DNA from: Rhodocollybia butyracea
Lineage: Eukaryota > Basidiomycota > Agaricomycetes > Agaricales > Omphalotaceae
Direction of reading: 5' to 3'
Length of the DNA: 64,000 nt
NCBI GenBank assembly: GCA_015501585.1
Contig: JADNRY010000025.1
Coordinates: 248,001-312,000, forward strand
A program made the translations under genes and the position numbers. The notes under the pieces were generated by a model, which had not been told where the DNA came from, did not search any database, and worked only from the letters and a program-made list of their open reading frames with translations. Of the stretch, positions 33,801 to 48,906 are shown in pieces (the stretch's first letter is position 1; each line of letters starts with the position of its first letter).

Positions 33801-34279
33801 CTGACAAGCTGAGAGTTCGCCGTATTGGAAGAAGGAAGATGAAGTGGTGGATGAGGCATTTTTTCCCACGGGCCATCATGCTGCTTGCCTTGTGGTTCAA
33901 GGACAGAACCTTACCTTTGCTCAGCTGGCATATCCGAGATCACATTCAGGTGTTGATTCAAGAAGTTCTAGCCAGTGATCGTTCTCGAATCTCTACAGGC
34001 TACCGAGACGGAAGTTGTGGCAGGATAGAGACTATTAGTCTCCCCTAGTAGACATAGTCGAGTTACGGTACAACCTACCACCTATGCTGATCGGTGCACG
34101 GACCTACATGTGTATGTACTGGATTCGAAGGATAAACTGACTCGTCGGCGCATCAGTGTTTGGTCCCACTCAGCCATATGCATATACTTTCTGCTGCAGT
34201 GCACAATTTTGTTCATACCATCTAAGCTCTCGTGAACTAATACATTTTTACATAGGAAGTACAAAATCTGGAGGTGCCA

Positions 34280-36017
34280 TCAAATATCTGTAACATATCC
34301 CTTCTGTCTAGCCTCTGCTCTTAGATTTGCCTCGATGGTCGTAGAGTATCCAACGAATCGTAACTCGGTTTTGACAACATGAATGCCATCAGCTTCTCCT
34401 AAACTTAACAACAATTGCCCTTGGGTCGAGATCTCCCTGGGGCGAACCGTTTTGGCGCAGTTCAATACATAATTCTTTGTCTATTAGAAGATCCGCAAGG
34501 CTTCTTGAGATCGTTGATAAAATCATGATTCCGGAAGTACCTACCTCCTCTGGAAGTGAATGATACTCATCTGCTGTTATCTTCTGACTGGCCCCTCCTT
34601 GATACTGCCCCAGATAAAAGAGACAACCAGTAGCACTGCTCTGAACAAGTAAATGGCCGCGCCAATTGGGATTGACTTTTTTTTAGGGCAGTGCAGAGAT
34701 CGTTTGCTTCCCTTGAGACAGTGACAAGTGTATGATGCCAACTATTGGGTAGTACAAATAGTGCTTCTGGGTGCTTAAGGATATGTGTTGGTATTTGTGC
34801 TGGATTTCCAATGACCTGCCATGCAAAAAAGCATAAGGAATGGCCAGTGTACTGCAAGCACGAGGAACAGCGCTTGTTAACCTAAGCGACACAAGTTGTG
34901 CACTCACAGTTTGACACATGGTCTTCACAGCCTTTGACTTGGGGAGTTTCGTACACACTGGGTTCATGTCAGCTATACTGAAGTGCTCATAAGTCTCGTT
35001 AATTATCTACAAGGATAGTTAGATACGAAGCTTCATTTGGAATGTAGAATCTTTACGGGGTTGAGAGAGGATGATGCCCCGGTACTATTGAGTGAAAATT
35101 GTGTAGCCGTTGAGAATACTTCGTGTGTGCCGTTTGAGACTGGTATGGTACCAGAAGTAATAGCATTAGCGCCACATTCCTGTGGAACTGATTAAGCTGT
35201 TGCAAGCAAAGATGGAGAAACATATAGGAGCTGTACCTTTGGCGCCTCACTGTTCTCCGTTAGACTGGAATCTGATCGATCTTCTCTTGCAGCATAGTTT
35301 TCCAACTCCTCACGAACAGAGGCGACGCGCATCGGAGTAGCTGTAACGCCTGCCTCTTGAGTCGCAGGGATATTTTTGGATTCAGTTGATCTTTCAGCAG
35401 GCTAAGAAGAAAACAGAGTAAGCACCATCATAGCGCGATAATGAGTGCACTCTGGCTGCGCACATTCAAATTTAAACCTAGAGAAGGAGGGACGACTTTC
35501 TCGTAATTATCATCTTTTTCGACATTGGCGGTGCCGAGGGAACTCTAGAAAAGTATAACCATTAACTGAAAAGGATACGGTGGAAGCCGCGACTCACAAC
35601 GGAAAAATCAGATACACTTGATATCTCATCCGAAACATTCTCAGATGGATGTACCAAGCCCAGAGCCACTGATCTCAAATCAGTATCAAAACCCGTTCGA
35701 GCAGCATCCAGTTCGGCCAAGAACGCTTCACTTCCGGTCTTAAGCGCCGCGAATTCCTGGGTCATACTTTCTAATCGCAAATGCCACTGGATCGAGGTCT
35801 TGTAGAGATTATTGAGCTGTTTCCCCATCGAACGAGATGCATTGATTAGTATGTCACGCATTTTCTGAGATGGACGAGCTAAATATTAGTAGGATATCTG
35901 ACGACGCCACTGCACCTGAGATTCTTCGAGCTCCCCGCGAACTCTAAGCAGTTCTCCGCCCTGCCTGTGTACGAGATCGGTTACGTAGTCTACATCAACG
36001 GGCTGGTGAGAAGGCAT
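34280..36017 (-). pseudogene. Tandem family T, copy 3 (damaged)
   Basis: Homologous along its length to copies 1 and 2, starting MPSHQPVDVDYVTDLV and ending RAEARQKGYVTDI. Exon 7 is disturbed twice. Near 34790-34850 the start of the exon has extra bases relative to copy 2 and the ILKHPEAL frame does not follow from the acceptor. At 34677-34684 a run of eight T (A on the coding strand) appears one base longer than in the other copies and shifts frame inside the LKKVNPNW block. Exons 2, 6 and 8 remain open. It is either a recent pseudogene or uses other splice sites; a homopolymer sequencing error could explain one lesion but not both. Confidence 0.65.
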
Positions 36018-36458
36018 CTGACGAGCTGAAGGGTTGGCCGTATGAAAAGAAGAAAGGTGAATTGGCAGTGGAGGACTTTGAGCCGATATAACCTTTCTCA
36101 CAGGTCATGCTGTGGTTCGAAAGATAGAACCTTACCGACCACAGATCCATCACTAAACTAAGATTCAATGACAGTCAGTCTAGTCAAAGTGGTTATCTAT
36201 GTTAGAGTTCTGGTGCAATATCCAACTCAGCCATATAACTGGTTATATGGCTGAGTTGGTTAAAGCACACAAAGGTAGAAAGACTGTTTCTGATTTCGCT
36301 GACTGATCTTATTTAGTTCAAAGTTGGTCATGTTCTGGGTATTCTATACGATGACTTAGAGATTCGAGAACGAGGGCTAACTAGAACGCATCCAAGGACC
36401 AACTCTGAACATCAGCCCCTGTTATCAACGGAGGGCGATTCAGACTCTTGGATGATTA
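36018..36458. other. Intergenic region with perfect palindrome
   Basis: Upstream of tandem copy 3. It contains a perfect 18-bp inverted repeat around a 2-bp centre at 36222-36259 and a looser inverted pair ('agttcaaagttggtca' near 36316 against 'gaccaactctgaacat' near 36400). No gene was found. Confidence 0.5.
36222..36259. repeat. Perfect 18-bp inverted repeat
   Basis: The arm 'ccaactcagccatataac' is followed by TG and then its exact reverse complement. The right arm, 'ggctgagttggttaaagc' with its flank, looks like a pol III A box, but no B box or T arm follows. Confidence 0.85.
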
Positions 36459-37085
36459 GCTACGGTCAGTTCTTAAATTGAGGTCGCGATCCAGTAAATG
36501 GATTCAGATCCAGAATCGCAACCAGAATCGCGGGCAAGGTGAATCGCCTCCAGAAGGTGATTCACCTTGCACAGAATCGCTGTGACGATCCACTTTCGTA
36601 CAGCCACACAAATTATTAGATAAGTATGCCCTGTTTGGGGGCGATGGTATGGTCAAGTAGGTTATTCAAGCTCACTTACTGGTGGTGGTCCAGTGGAGTT
36701 ATCAGAGGTTTGGTGGAGGGATAGATACCATCGAAGACAACTTCACCAATGGAGAAATACACATTTCTAAGCCTTTTTTTTGGGTAATGCATATCTGGGA
36801 TTTCAATACTGGGAGGCAGAGATGAAAATAAGCCAATTACTGATTAAAAAATAGCAGCACAACTTCGGCGCTCAAGGCAGAATACACTATGATACACTAT
36901 GAGAGCCATGTGATGTGACAACATATCCAGAATCCACATCAGAATGGCTATCATAAATCGTGCCTTGCCTTTCATCGGTCAAAGTTGAATCGCGATTCTG
37001 AGGCGATTCTGGTGTTTTGGATCACTCCAGAATCACTCAAGAATCGCTTGGTGAATCGCATGCGATTCTTAGAACTGACCGTAGC
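36459..37085. mobile_element. TA-flanked MITE with iterated GAATCGC motifs
   Basis: The ends are inverted copies of GCTACGGTCAGTTCT and both are flanked by TA (36457-36458, 37086-37087). Each subterminal region carries many copies of GAATCGC or its complement GCGATTC (about 36490-36575 and 36985-37075). The 400-bp core has no open frame of note. TA duplication fits Tc1/mariner-type mobilisation. Confidence 0.75.
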
Positions 37086-37405
37086 TATTATGTATGGCCA
37101 AGTGGATAAGTGTGCACAGCAGACAATACGAAGCGCTCGTATGCGTTCATAACTCAAGTACTCATCGCCAACTATTTGTATAATGCTCAACATGATATTG
37201 TCCTACATATCATATAGAATATACACGTCTTTCAATGTATCTGGCCAAGTTGAGTTCTACAGAAAAAGAGATAACAAGAGCTATATCTCTAGAGCGAAGT
37301 CCTAAGCATTGTGCGGAAACATTCATGAACGGTCGTGAGTTGTTGAAATCCCGATACGGAACAAGCCCTTAGGAATGTAAAGAGAGTGAGGTGTACAAGG
37401 CGAGC

Positions 37406-38898
<1,493 letters not shown>

Positions 38899-39979
38899 GT
38901 TGAATATATGTTATGTAGGAAGAAACACCCTGGACCAGCCTGGTGAATGAAAATTGAGATGAGCGCGAAGACTGAAGAAAATTCTTCATGAGCTGGGCCT
39001 TTTAAACGGCTCAGAAGCAGTGCCATCTGATGGGAGTTTTGAAACACCATATGTCAAATAAGTCATGATCCAATGATCCACTATACTGATCTCACCTCCT
39101 CATCCGTGATGGTGCTGTGCACTGAGGAAGGTTGAGGCAGGTTAAGGCCTGTTAAGGCCTGTTAAGGCTTCACCAAAAGTCTGTAGATACACCAGATTCC
39201 AAACTCATGTTATCCATCGGATAACCAAAGCATATCTACCACTAAAACATATTTGACTCTCCTTTTATGCCGAAATTAGTTCGTCTAAAAACTCGGGTCG
39301 CCTTGAATATCATCTGAATTCTACACCTGCCAACTGGAAACATTTTACTCTGAGTACGCTATCGTCGTGTTGACAAAGCGCGTAGCGAGTCTAGTCGTGG
39401 TGGAGGTGCTATCAAGTGCGACTTTTCGAGTATACTGATCAGTTCTCCGAAAGTTCATCAGTGCTGCAGCCTGCTGCAGCTCGCAAGTACCGATAAGTGG
39501 ATGTGTGGGGTGAACCTGATACCCAGTTATAACGGGAGCATCAGAAGTACCAAGTAAGCGTATCTGCTTCAGCGACCCTGTCGTGGGTGAGCGCTAGTGC
39601 GAGTGGACCCTTACTGGCACTTAGTCTTCTGTACAGTTGTCATTGGTACACTGAACAACGATCATGAGCACAGAGGATCCCTCTGGAGGCGTTATATCGA
39701 CGATCTGACTCAGCATCTTGGAACGTTGAGCGCAGCCTTAACCCAAACCATGGATTCGACACGAATATAAGAAATCCACTGGAAGTCCATTAGCTATCGA
39801 TACAGTTACAACAGGTTTTGCACATAAAAGAACCAATGATTCTGCTGAAAATTATAAGAGCGAATTTAATGAGAGAAACACGAACCATTGACACGAAGAT
39901 CGAAAAAAGAAGCAATTACTGAAAAACGTAGAATAAGTTGAGCCTTTCCACGCACACGAGACATACACTAGTCTTCCTT
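38899..39979. other. Intergenic region, no gene seen
   Basis: Lies between the MAP kinase start and the regulator's 3' end. It has a short tandem of 'ggcctgttaa' units at about 39135-39170. No gene, repeat family or RNA was recognised. Confidence 0.5.
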
Positions 39980-42900
39980 TTACTCATTCATCATCCAGCT
40001 CAAACCTGACCTCGTGTTTGAGCTTCCCGCCGATGCAGCGCCGATGGTAGAAGGTGAAAGATTCACGCCCTCCTCCGATGCTTCGGTTGCTGACCTCGAA
40101 ATTGTTGTAGACGGTGGCATGGAGATTGCCATCGAAGAAGCAGTCATAGCAATCAGCCCCCCTGGCGTTCCAGGAGACGCACTTGTGGTATTAAGATTGA
40201 CTGCTGCTATATTCAATTGCGGAAGCTCAGGAGGTTGCAATGCAGTATGTCCTGACTGAGATGAGCGGCTAGACCAATCAAGCAAACCACTCGATTTGAG
40301 TGATGGAAGTGATGTCTGAGTCTGCATCATAGGCAATTGATTCCCTCCGACATCTCCGTCAGGGGTGTTTCTGCCTCGTCCTGTTGAAGCTGTGGTTGTG
40401 GAGGGTCAGCCCAGACGTCGCTCATCTCGGCATCAACGTTCCTCATGACTCCCCATCTATACCCGGTTAATTTGTCCATCCTGACGCCACAGAACTCCTC
40501 AAAAATATCGAGTCCCTTCTGAACTTTCTCATCGTCACGACGAATGTACTTGATAAGAGGCCACAGCCATGCACCCACTGAACAAACGATTAGGGCATGA
40601 TCATTCAAAAACACCGACGATACTCACTTGCAGCGCTACTGCCAACTCGTTCACCCATCATCTCGAGCACACTATCCAGTCTTCTCAAACCCCATTCCAG
40701 ATCCGTCTCATTGGGCTTCTCCTTCCTGTTGCCCGCTTTCCACCAGTCAGGTCGGAGGCCAATTGTCATACCCTGTCCACCATCATCCATGTCCTTCATC
40801 TGATATGAATCGCTCGCTCTCGAACCACGAGCCTCGCCTTCTTTTGTTAATGGTACAGTCCGTATTTCCCAACTCTCGCCTTGTAAGACCCTCCTTCCCA
40901 TGCCAAGTCCCATGATGCAACTCGCTTCCAGAATAGCTATCAAACAGAAACACCATGCACCAGTATTCGAGTTGGTCTCAAGCATGCTCTTCTGAAGAGC
41001 AACGTTTTCCCCTTCATCCCAGCGAAGATGAGGAGGGAAACTTTCATCCCAGATGGTGAAGAGTTCGTAGACATCTGTGATGGCGGAGCTTAGCGCGTTA
41101 CGATCCTCGTAATGACGGAAGCTGGGAGTAGTGGACGATGACGGGTGAGCGTTGGCCGTAAAGGAAGAGGGCTGGCATAACGCGTCCAGTGTTCGTTCAA
41201 TTTTATTATATATGGTGAGGATCCTGATCATTTGGGCGAGTTCCGAACCTGACGCACTAGACTTGTAGAATGGTAATTCTGCTGAAGGAGCCGGCGGAGA
41301 AGGAAGATAAAGATATTCTGGAAAATATTATTCGGTCAATTCCTTAGACTAAACCTGATATACTTATAAGAAAACGCACCAGGCAGGCACTCGTGTACCA
41401 CCCCCATTTCAAAACTGGCCTCGTCAACTGGTAGCCGAACGCGAAGCTCATCTTCAGTGAAACCAAGAATACCGTTTGTGAAAGCCGGAATGGGAGGAGA
41501 GAAGGACGCCGAGGGATTATGGGGCGTAGAGAAATATGCAGGAAAAGGAATAGAAACTTTGGATGGATCGTAGGGGTCTGATAATGGTATAGAATCCGTC
41601 AGCGAATGAGAATTTCCTTGAGGCATGTTTTCCAAAACATTACGCGATGAGATCGCTACTTGGGAACCGGATGAGGATTTCGCACGGCTATTTGGGAACC
41701 CTTGTCCACTATGGCCAAGCAACGAGCTATCCCCTTGGTAATATATTGCGCGTAGGGAGTCCAAGATATATATCAGCCAGAACCCACGGCGAATGCATTC
41801 TTTTTCGATACTCTGCTCTATGAATCCCTGGCTCGGTATAGGAGTTAGTAGTGGGAATTGAGGTTTGTGAACACCAAGCTCTTGAATCATCTGTAGTGCT
41901 AACTCGCGGCATCGTTCTCCACCGGGTGAAAGGACTGCCGATTTTGGCTCAGCAGAGTCTGTACGGAACCGACTCGTGAGTAATTCATAATACGTTAGTA
42001 AACATAACGCTTGAACCGTGTATAATGAAGCGGGGAGTACGAGCTCTCCTTTATACAGGGCATCAATACTTGGGGTGCCTTGAGCCTCTTCGTCGCCGTT
42101 GTTATCCTTTCCTTTCCCGTGTGCCGATTTAACTAAGCCAGCGTCGTCCATGCCGGATTCATCTCCACCCCGAGTCGTAACCGTGACCGAACGTTTGCTA
42201 GGGACAAACATTAGTCGGACGGCTTCATCTGCAAAATGTCTTCCTGAAAAGCGCCGCGGAAATGTAGCTAGTGATGGCTGCTTGGAATGGCGTGAGGCAA
42301 GTGCACATACAGTCTAAGGGGATTGTCAGATTAATTTCGTTGGTTGATGACTAGTAGAATGAGAAACGGACTAGAACTATTCAGTAGGAATGATCGATAC
42401 CCGACATAAACGTATCGAAAATGTTAGAAGATCAACACTTACATACAGCAGATACATCGGGACCTGATTCATGGTCACGGCGTTGGTGAAAGACGGTTTG
42501 TGTATGATCATGACCATGGGATGCGAATGGGTGAAAAAAACTGATATAGTTCAAGGTCAGTGGCCAGTAGAAAGAAAGAGATAAGAATAGACTCAGACCC
42601 ACCACGCCAAACACATAAGTGGGGCATGAGGCCAAGAGAAAGATTGGACAAAAGGACTCACGATTCGTCAACTCTCGTGTAAGTGCAGGGTCCAGCTCGA
42701 TTGTGGGGCGCGCGGCGTACCCACCCACTAGAGTGTGCCCCATAGTATTGGTCCTCGGAGGAGCAGAGATGACATCTCCGTCTCGACCACTCTCTACGTC
42801 TCTATCCTGAATTGCGTCAAGCGACGAGCGCAAATCTTGGGGATCATCGGAAGTGTCTTGCCTGGGGCGTTTTCTTGCTTGATTCTGTGGAAAAACCGAG

Positions 42901-43484
42901 GAAGTTTCCCAGTCATGTCTGGATTGAATATGTGGACTCGGGTAAGGATTAAAATTCGAGAATTGAATGGGATGAGGGTATGGATGTTGAGAAGAGGAAG
43001 CAGAAGACGGCTGTTGTTGCGGAAGAGAGGGAGCTGGAAGAAAATAAGGAGGACCAGCATGTCCATACGAGTTCTGTTGTGCACGTAATGATTTTGGTCC
43101 AGGATGTGGATGAGTATCCTGGCTGGCAATCGGCTGTACCGCTTTGACATGTTGTCCGTTACTTCCGGCAGGCCCTACGGTAGAGACTCGAGGTGCAGGT
43201 ACGGGTCGCCCACTAGAATCTGTATACGAGCAAGGTTTGCTGGCAAAGTAACAGTTACTACAAGGCGCCGTTCCATCACACCTCCGCTTAGATTTATGGC
43301 ACGCATCACAGGCCTTGGCAAGACGTTTTCGTTTAGGGCGATCTGGAGGAGGGGCAGGAACAAGTTGTAAAGGCGGTAGAGGCGCGGAGGTCGCATTCTG
43401 ATTGGTGTGCGAGGAAAGAACATGCGAGTGATACGAAGCCGCGTGGTGCTGTTGTCCGTACGCACTGTCGAGATTTCGAGACAT
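39980..43484 (-). CDS. Zn2Cys6 fungal transcription factor
   Basis: A nuclear regulator. It begins MSRNLDSAYGQQHHAASYH, then has a canonical binuclear zinc cluster, CDACHKSKRRC followed by CSNCYFASKPC (C-x2-C-x6-C-x5-C-x2-C-x6-C), preceded by basic RPKRKRLAKA. A long Pro/Gln/Ser/His-rich linker follows. The fungal-specific regulatory domain is recognised by HPMVMIIHKPSFTNAV, YLLYAVCALASRHS and RRGFWLIYILDSLRA. Introns occur near 42660-42540, 42440-42315, 41390-41320 and 40620-40570. The C-terminus is uncertain: unspliced reading stops near 40327, but an intron from about 40466 to 40371 (GTATAG donor) would restore a long Ser/Thr-rich tail ending at 39980. Target genes are unknown. Confidence 0.85.
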
Positions 43485-46037
43485 GGCGAGCTTTGTGTCT
43501 CAGCCAAAAAGAAAGAACTGGTTGGCTGTGGTCAAAACAGTTTGCCGCAGTGATTACCTACAGGCAATGAGATGAGCCTATCCGTTTCTTTCCAGCACAG
43601 TTCGCCTCGACCACGATTCCAAAAAATAGTCCGCAGCTGTCTCGCTAGTACGTGAATCTTTCGTACTTCCCCACGACTAATGTTACCAATTGGTTCGTGA
43701 AAGATGATACCAAAAGCTTTGGATTGGGCGGACCAGCTGGAAGCCTAGCTGGTGATATAATCGCGACAAAACGAATAAGCTGAGAGTTTTGACTATTGGA
43801 AGACGTGGAAGACGAAAGCAACGCCAAAGCCAAGCCAAGAACTTTTCGGAAAGATCAACGCGTGCCGCGGCACGCCTGCCGGCGGCATTTTATTGATCGT
43901 TTGATTTGCCAATTCTATTTTTAGGTAAGTATCTTTCCAAATGCGGCTTCTGCGAGCATTTCTCGACGAGTCTCTGCATATGTGAAAGTGATTAGAAAGG
44001 TCTAATAGCGGCCCAGCTTGCCTAAGGTCGGCCGATCGTGGGTCGTTGGATGTCACATGTCCCAGTCACTGAGGCAGGCCGTTTTGACTAGGCAAGGTTC
44101 TGCCAGCTGAATAATTAAGTCGACAATGACCTAAGTAGAGTTTATGTGACAAAAATTCCCCCACAATCAATGCTATTACTTACCGCCAAGTTTGTTCAAG
44201 AATCAAGCAGCACAGACTCTGTTCAGCTTTAATTACTGTCACTTCGTTGTCCAGAGATTAAAACCCAGACCGCGGCCGCAAAGGCTCACCTACAGTTTCT
44301 TGTCTCCAGCTTGCAAATGGACACATCTAAAGAGAAATGTATTAATGACTCGGAGGTCCTGCTTCAGGCTGCCAATCTGCTCAGTATGATGCTTGTTGAG
44401 GTGCAAGAAATATCATTATTACAGAGTCTTCAGCGGTAAAAATCAGTACTGATTTACGAGCTTATTTTCAACGACGACGATCCATCCTGCATCTCGCGAA
44501 AGACGCTCCGGCCTTCTGGGCCGAAAATCCATCCATCGCTGACTTAGTACGAAGAAAAAAGTCGCAATCTTGGAAGTTGGAACCCCCGGCGGGGTCCCCC
44601 GCTGACTGCTCCTCATGTTCTGGGTCATAACCTCAAGCATGACCATTGATGATCTGGAATTGATGATCTGGCTATTGACTATTCGTTTACCGTCCTCTTC
44701 AAACTCGAGGCCCGCAATCTGTGAGGGGACTGGGGTTTTAGTGGTGCAGCGTGCTCGGGTCTGAGTTAAGAGGGTAGTATGTTCCTTTATTTTTATGTCT
44801 ATGCTAATTATTGGCGAGCGGTGGAAAGGCTCAGCGTGTAGTCCTACACGGGTATCATGCTGCGTAACGCATTCTCTCAGTGGCTTGTTTCATCCTTGAA
44901 AAATAGCTCCGCCTCCGATGCCTTGCGAATCCCCGCGGCCTGTGGGGAGCGACATTGTCGCTGCCCAAAGGAGCTCTGATGCTAAAGCGACGAAAATTGA
45001 CACAGGTATCGTTCCAACAAATAGATAAAAATTGACTGAAAATCGTTCGTGGTTTGGCGAAAATTCAGCCTCGCGCGTGTTTCTCATCCTACTAGTGTGA
45101 ATATATATGCAAAACAAGTCCGTGTTCGTACCCGATTCAGCTTGTGCTTCGATTGATCTTTTCATAGCTGAAATTCCCAAAGAAATTGTTGGCGTTTCTG
45201 ACGATGGAATGATCCGTGGGGTACTACTAACCAAATTCCGGGAGGAGAGGTATCCAATCGTCTGTCTGTATAGATTGCGATTTCTACTGCGTACCCTTTG
45301 AGAGATAACATGTTTTGTTGGGCAAGAGACGAAAGCAAATACTCGATGCAGCTAGTGAAGCTTCCAGCGTTGGACGGACACCTGGACAAGGTCTAATGCC
45401 ACAGTCTGTTTTAAGTGTCTATCCAGTGGCGGACATGTGTCCCTAAAAATGACCTGCCATAGCCCTTCCAAAGGATGATGTAATCCATACAATGAGATCA
45501 TGTCTATGGGTAATTGCTCAGCCGGCGGGTACGGTTGACTCTATGCCACCCGGGCCTGTGACTCCGCCGTAACTTCAACAACAAACAGTCTAATGCCAGG
45601 TCATTTTTTAAGGACACCGTGTCGTAGGCGGATTGGTCCCGAAATTCTGCCCGCCTACTGACTTGCTGGCAGGCAGGTGACTTTATCAACACTGGAAGCT
45701 TCACATGTAATTCGTCGCCGAATAAAATTTCCCCCAGGTTCATTCATCTACTATCCAGAACACAAAAAGGCCGGGTGCCAAGTTAAGTGTCAGTGAATTA
45801 CTATAGTATGACAAGTTCAGTCACTAAGAAATTTCTCATCGACAAGAAACAGAAATCCGGGTTGTGTGAGTAATTGTCTGTTGATGACGCGGTCACGTTA
45901 TCTCAAAAGACATTGCGTGAAAGATCATAACATTTGAGTGAACAACAGGAGTGTACAACTTACTGCTTTAAAATAGATGCGCTAAAACACACCTTCGAAC
46001 GCACCTTCGGACCAAAACATATCAGTTTCACCCATAA
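43485..46037. other. Gene-poor stretch, divergent promoter side of the regulator
   Basis: Short GC-rich inverted repeats occur at about 43860-43890 ('gccgcggc', 'gccggcgg') and 44580-44605. Open frames at 44890-45389 on the minus strand (including SCIEYLLSSLAQQN and RNTREAEFSPNHERF) could be exons of a small gene, but I could not join them in one frame with good splice sites. No family was recognised. Confidence 0.35.
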
Positions 46038-46613
46038 ATGCGCCTTCAAGTTCTAGTATTCAAGTTAAGTATGCTTGAAAAACAGATTAACGAAGCTGTC
46101 ACAGTTTGGCCAAGTGCTTCGATCGAACGCGACCAGCAGCAGCCAACAACGCACCAGGTGAGTTCACATTCAAATATCAAGACTGAAGGAGGAGGAAGGT
46201 GCTGGCAGTCTCCAGTCTGAGATATGTTTGTTTTGTTATTACAAGTAATCTCTGATAAGATAAGATTACAAATCTCGAGGGAGATACACCGTGAAAATCT
46301 TGGAAGTCGAGACTTCATCCAGAATACTGCTTCATTCCTCTTCCCACGGAACCTTCAACGCTCGAAAGGACCGTTATTTACTTCTCCCTCGTTCACCTCT
46401 ACGTTAGGTATACGTCTTCAAGGCAGCTGTGTTGATTCGTCAAATAATGATAATACCCCTGGTTTTCAGCTACCAGCGTCCTACAATGTATATAGCTCGT
46501 TTCACATACGTGAAGATCATGATTACTCACCCAACTGTTATCAGAGGTCTCCAAAGTCCGGCATCCTGATTCCCGGACTTTTCGGGGACCTCAATGACGT
46601 TAAACGTCTGTAG
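46038..46613 (+). CDS. Possible small gene, two exons
   Basis: The reading from about 46071 (MLEKQINEAVTVWPSASIE) can be joined across a GTGAGT donor near 46160 to an acceptor near 46260, continuing RLQISREIHRENLGSRDF and ending at the stop at 46611-46613. No homologue or domain is recognised, and the composition is not clearly coding. Listed only because both exons are open and phase-compatible. Confidence 0.25.
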
Positions 46614-47468
46614 TTCTGCACCACCTACCCATTGTTTGTTCAACTGCATAAGCCGCGTCTGTGCGTAACTCCGTTCAGAGAGTTTGCGCGATTTCCAATG
46701 TGACTCTGACTTGGAAAGTCCGTATGCAGTGACTCTGAAGAACCCAACGAGTCGTATTATGCGACGCAAAAGATGATGAATCAGACTCAGCTCGTATTAT
46801 CTCCACCGCCCACGGTTTCCAGATCATATGGAGCGTACCATGTTGTCTCCTCCAAAGCTATCCTTCATGTTTCAGCAGCCCCCTGTGGTAATACAATTTC
46901 GGTTGGATAAGCATCTACCCAGTCAAACTAGTATATATGCAAACCTTGTGCAACTTTGAACTGGTATACATTAGTATACATCTCGCGACTGAGAGTGTGA
47001 ATCAAAGTTACGCAAGGGTTGCCCTTGGTTTTTAGCATTTGCTCACTGTCTGCCACTACTAAATACTGTCTGGAGCTCTCTAGAGCTCTCTGGTTGCGGT
47101 ACTCTGGTCGCTGTTTGGCCGCAGCGATTTGAAATTCGAATTTGGTATATGTGATAACCAAGCGATTCCGAGCATTCAGTATCAGAAAAGATCAGAATGT
47201 ATGTACTTCAGGTCCATCTGATTATTCGGTAAAAGCCGGCTCTCGGACATTCCAAAGGAAACGTGGTGTTCTTGCATCCTGTGGAATTTATTTTCACCTT
47301 AAAAACGTATCACGTATAGAAATTGTCATACATCGATGGATGCAACGAATGTTAACAACTGCAGCGCAAACAACAATAATAAATTAAAATGCAACAATAA
47401 ATTAAATTAGTGAATGGGATGCTACACAAGTAGGAGTTTCATATAGGGCATAGGCTCCATAGTTAAAA
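46614..47468. other. Intergenic region, no gene seen
   Basis: 3' flank of the second MAP kinase. Short frames on both strands overlap without splice-linked continuation. Confidence 0.4.

Positions 47469-48906
<1,438 letters not shown>

Noticed and set aside
36230..36275. Possible tRNA gene starting at the palindrome
   Set aside because: Only an A-box-like string is present; no T arm, acceptor match or B box follows.
44890..45389. Possible two- or three-exon gene on the minus strand
   Set aside because: The open segments could not be joined in a common frame using visible splice sites, and no homology was recognised.
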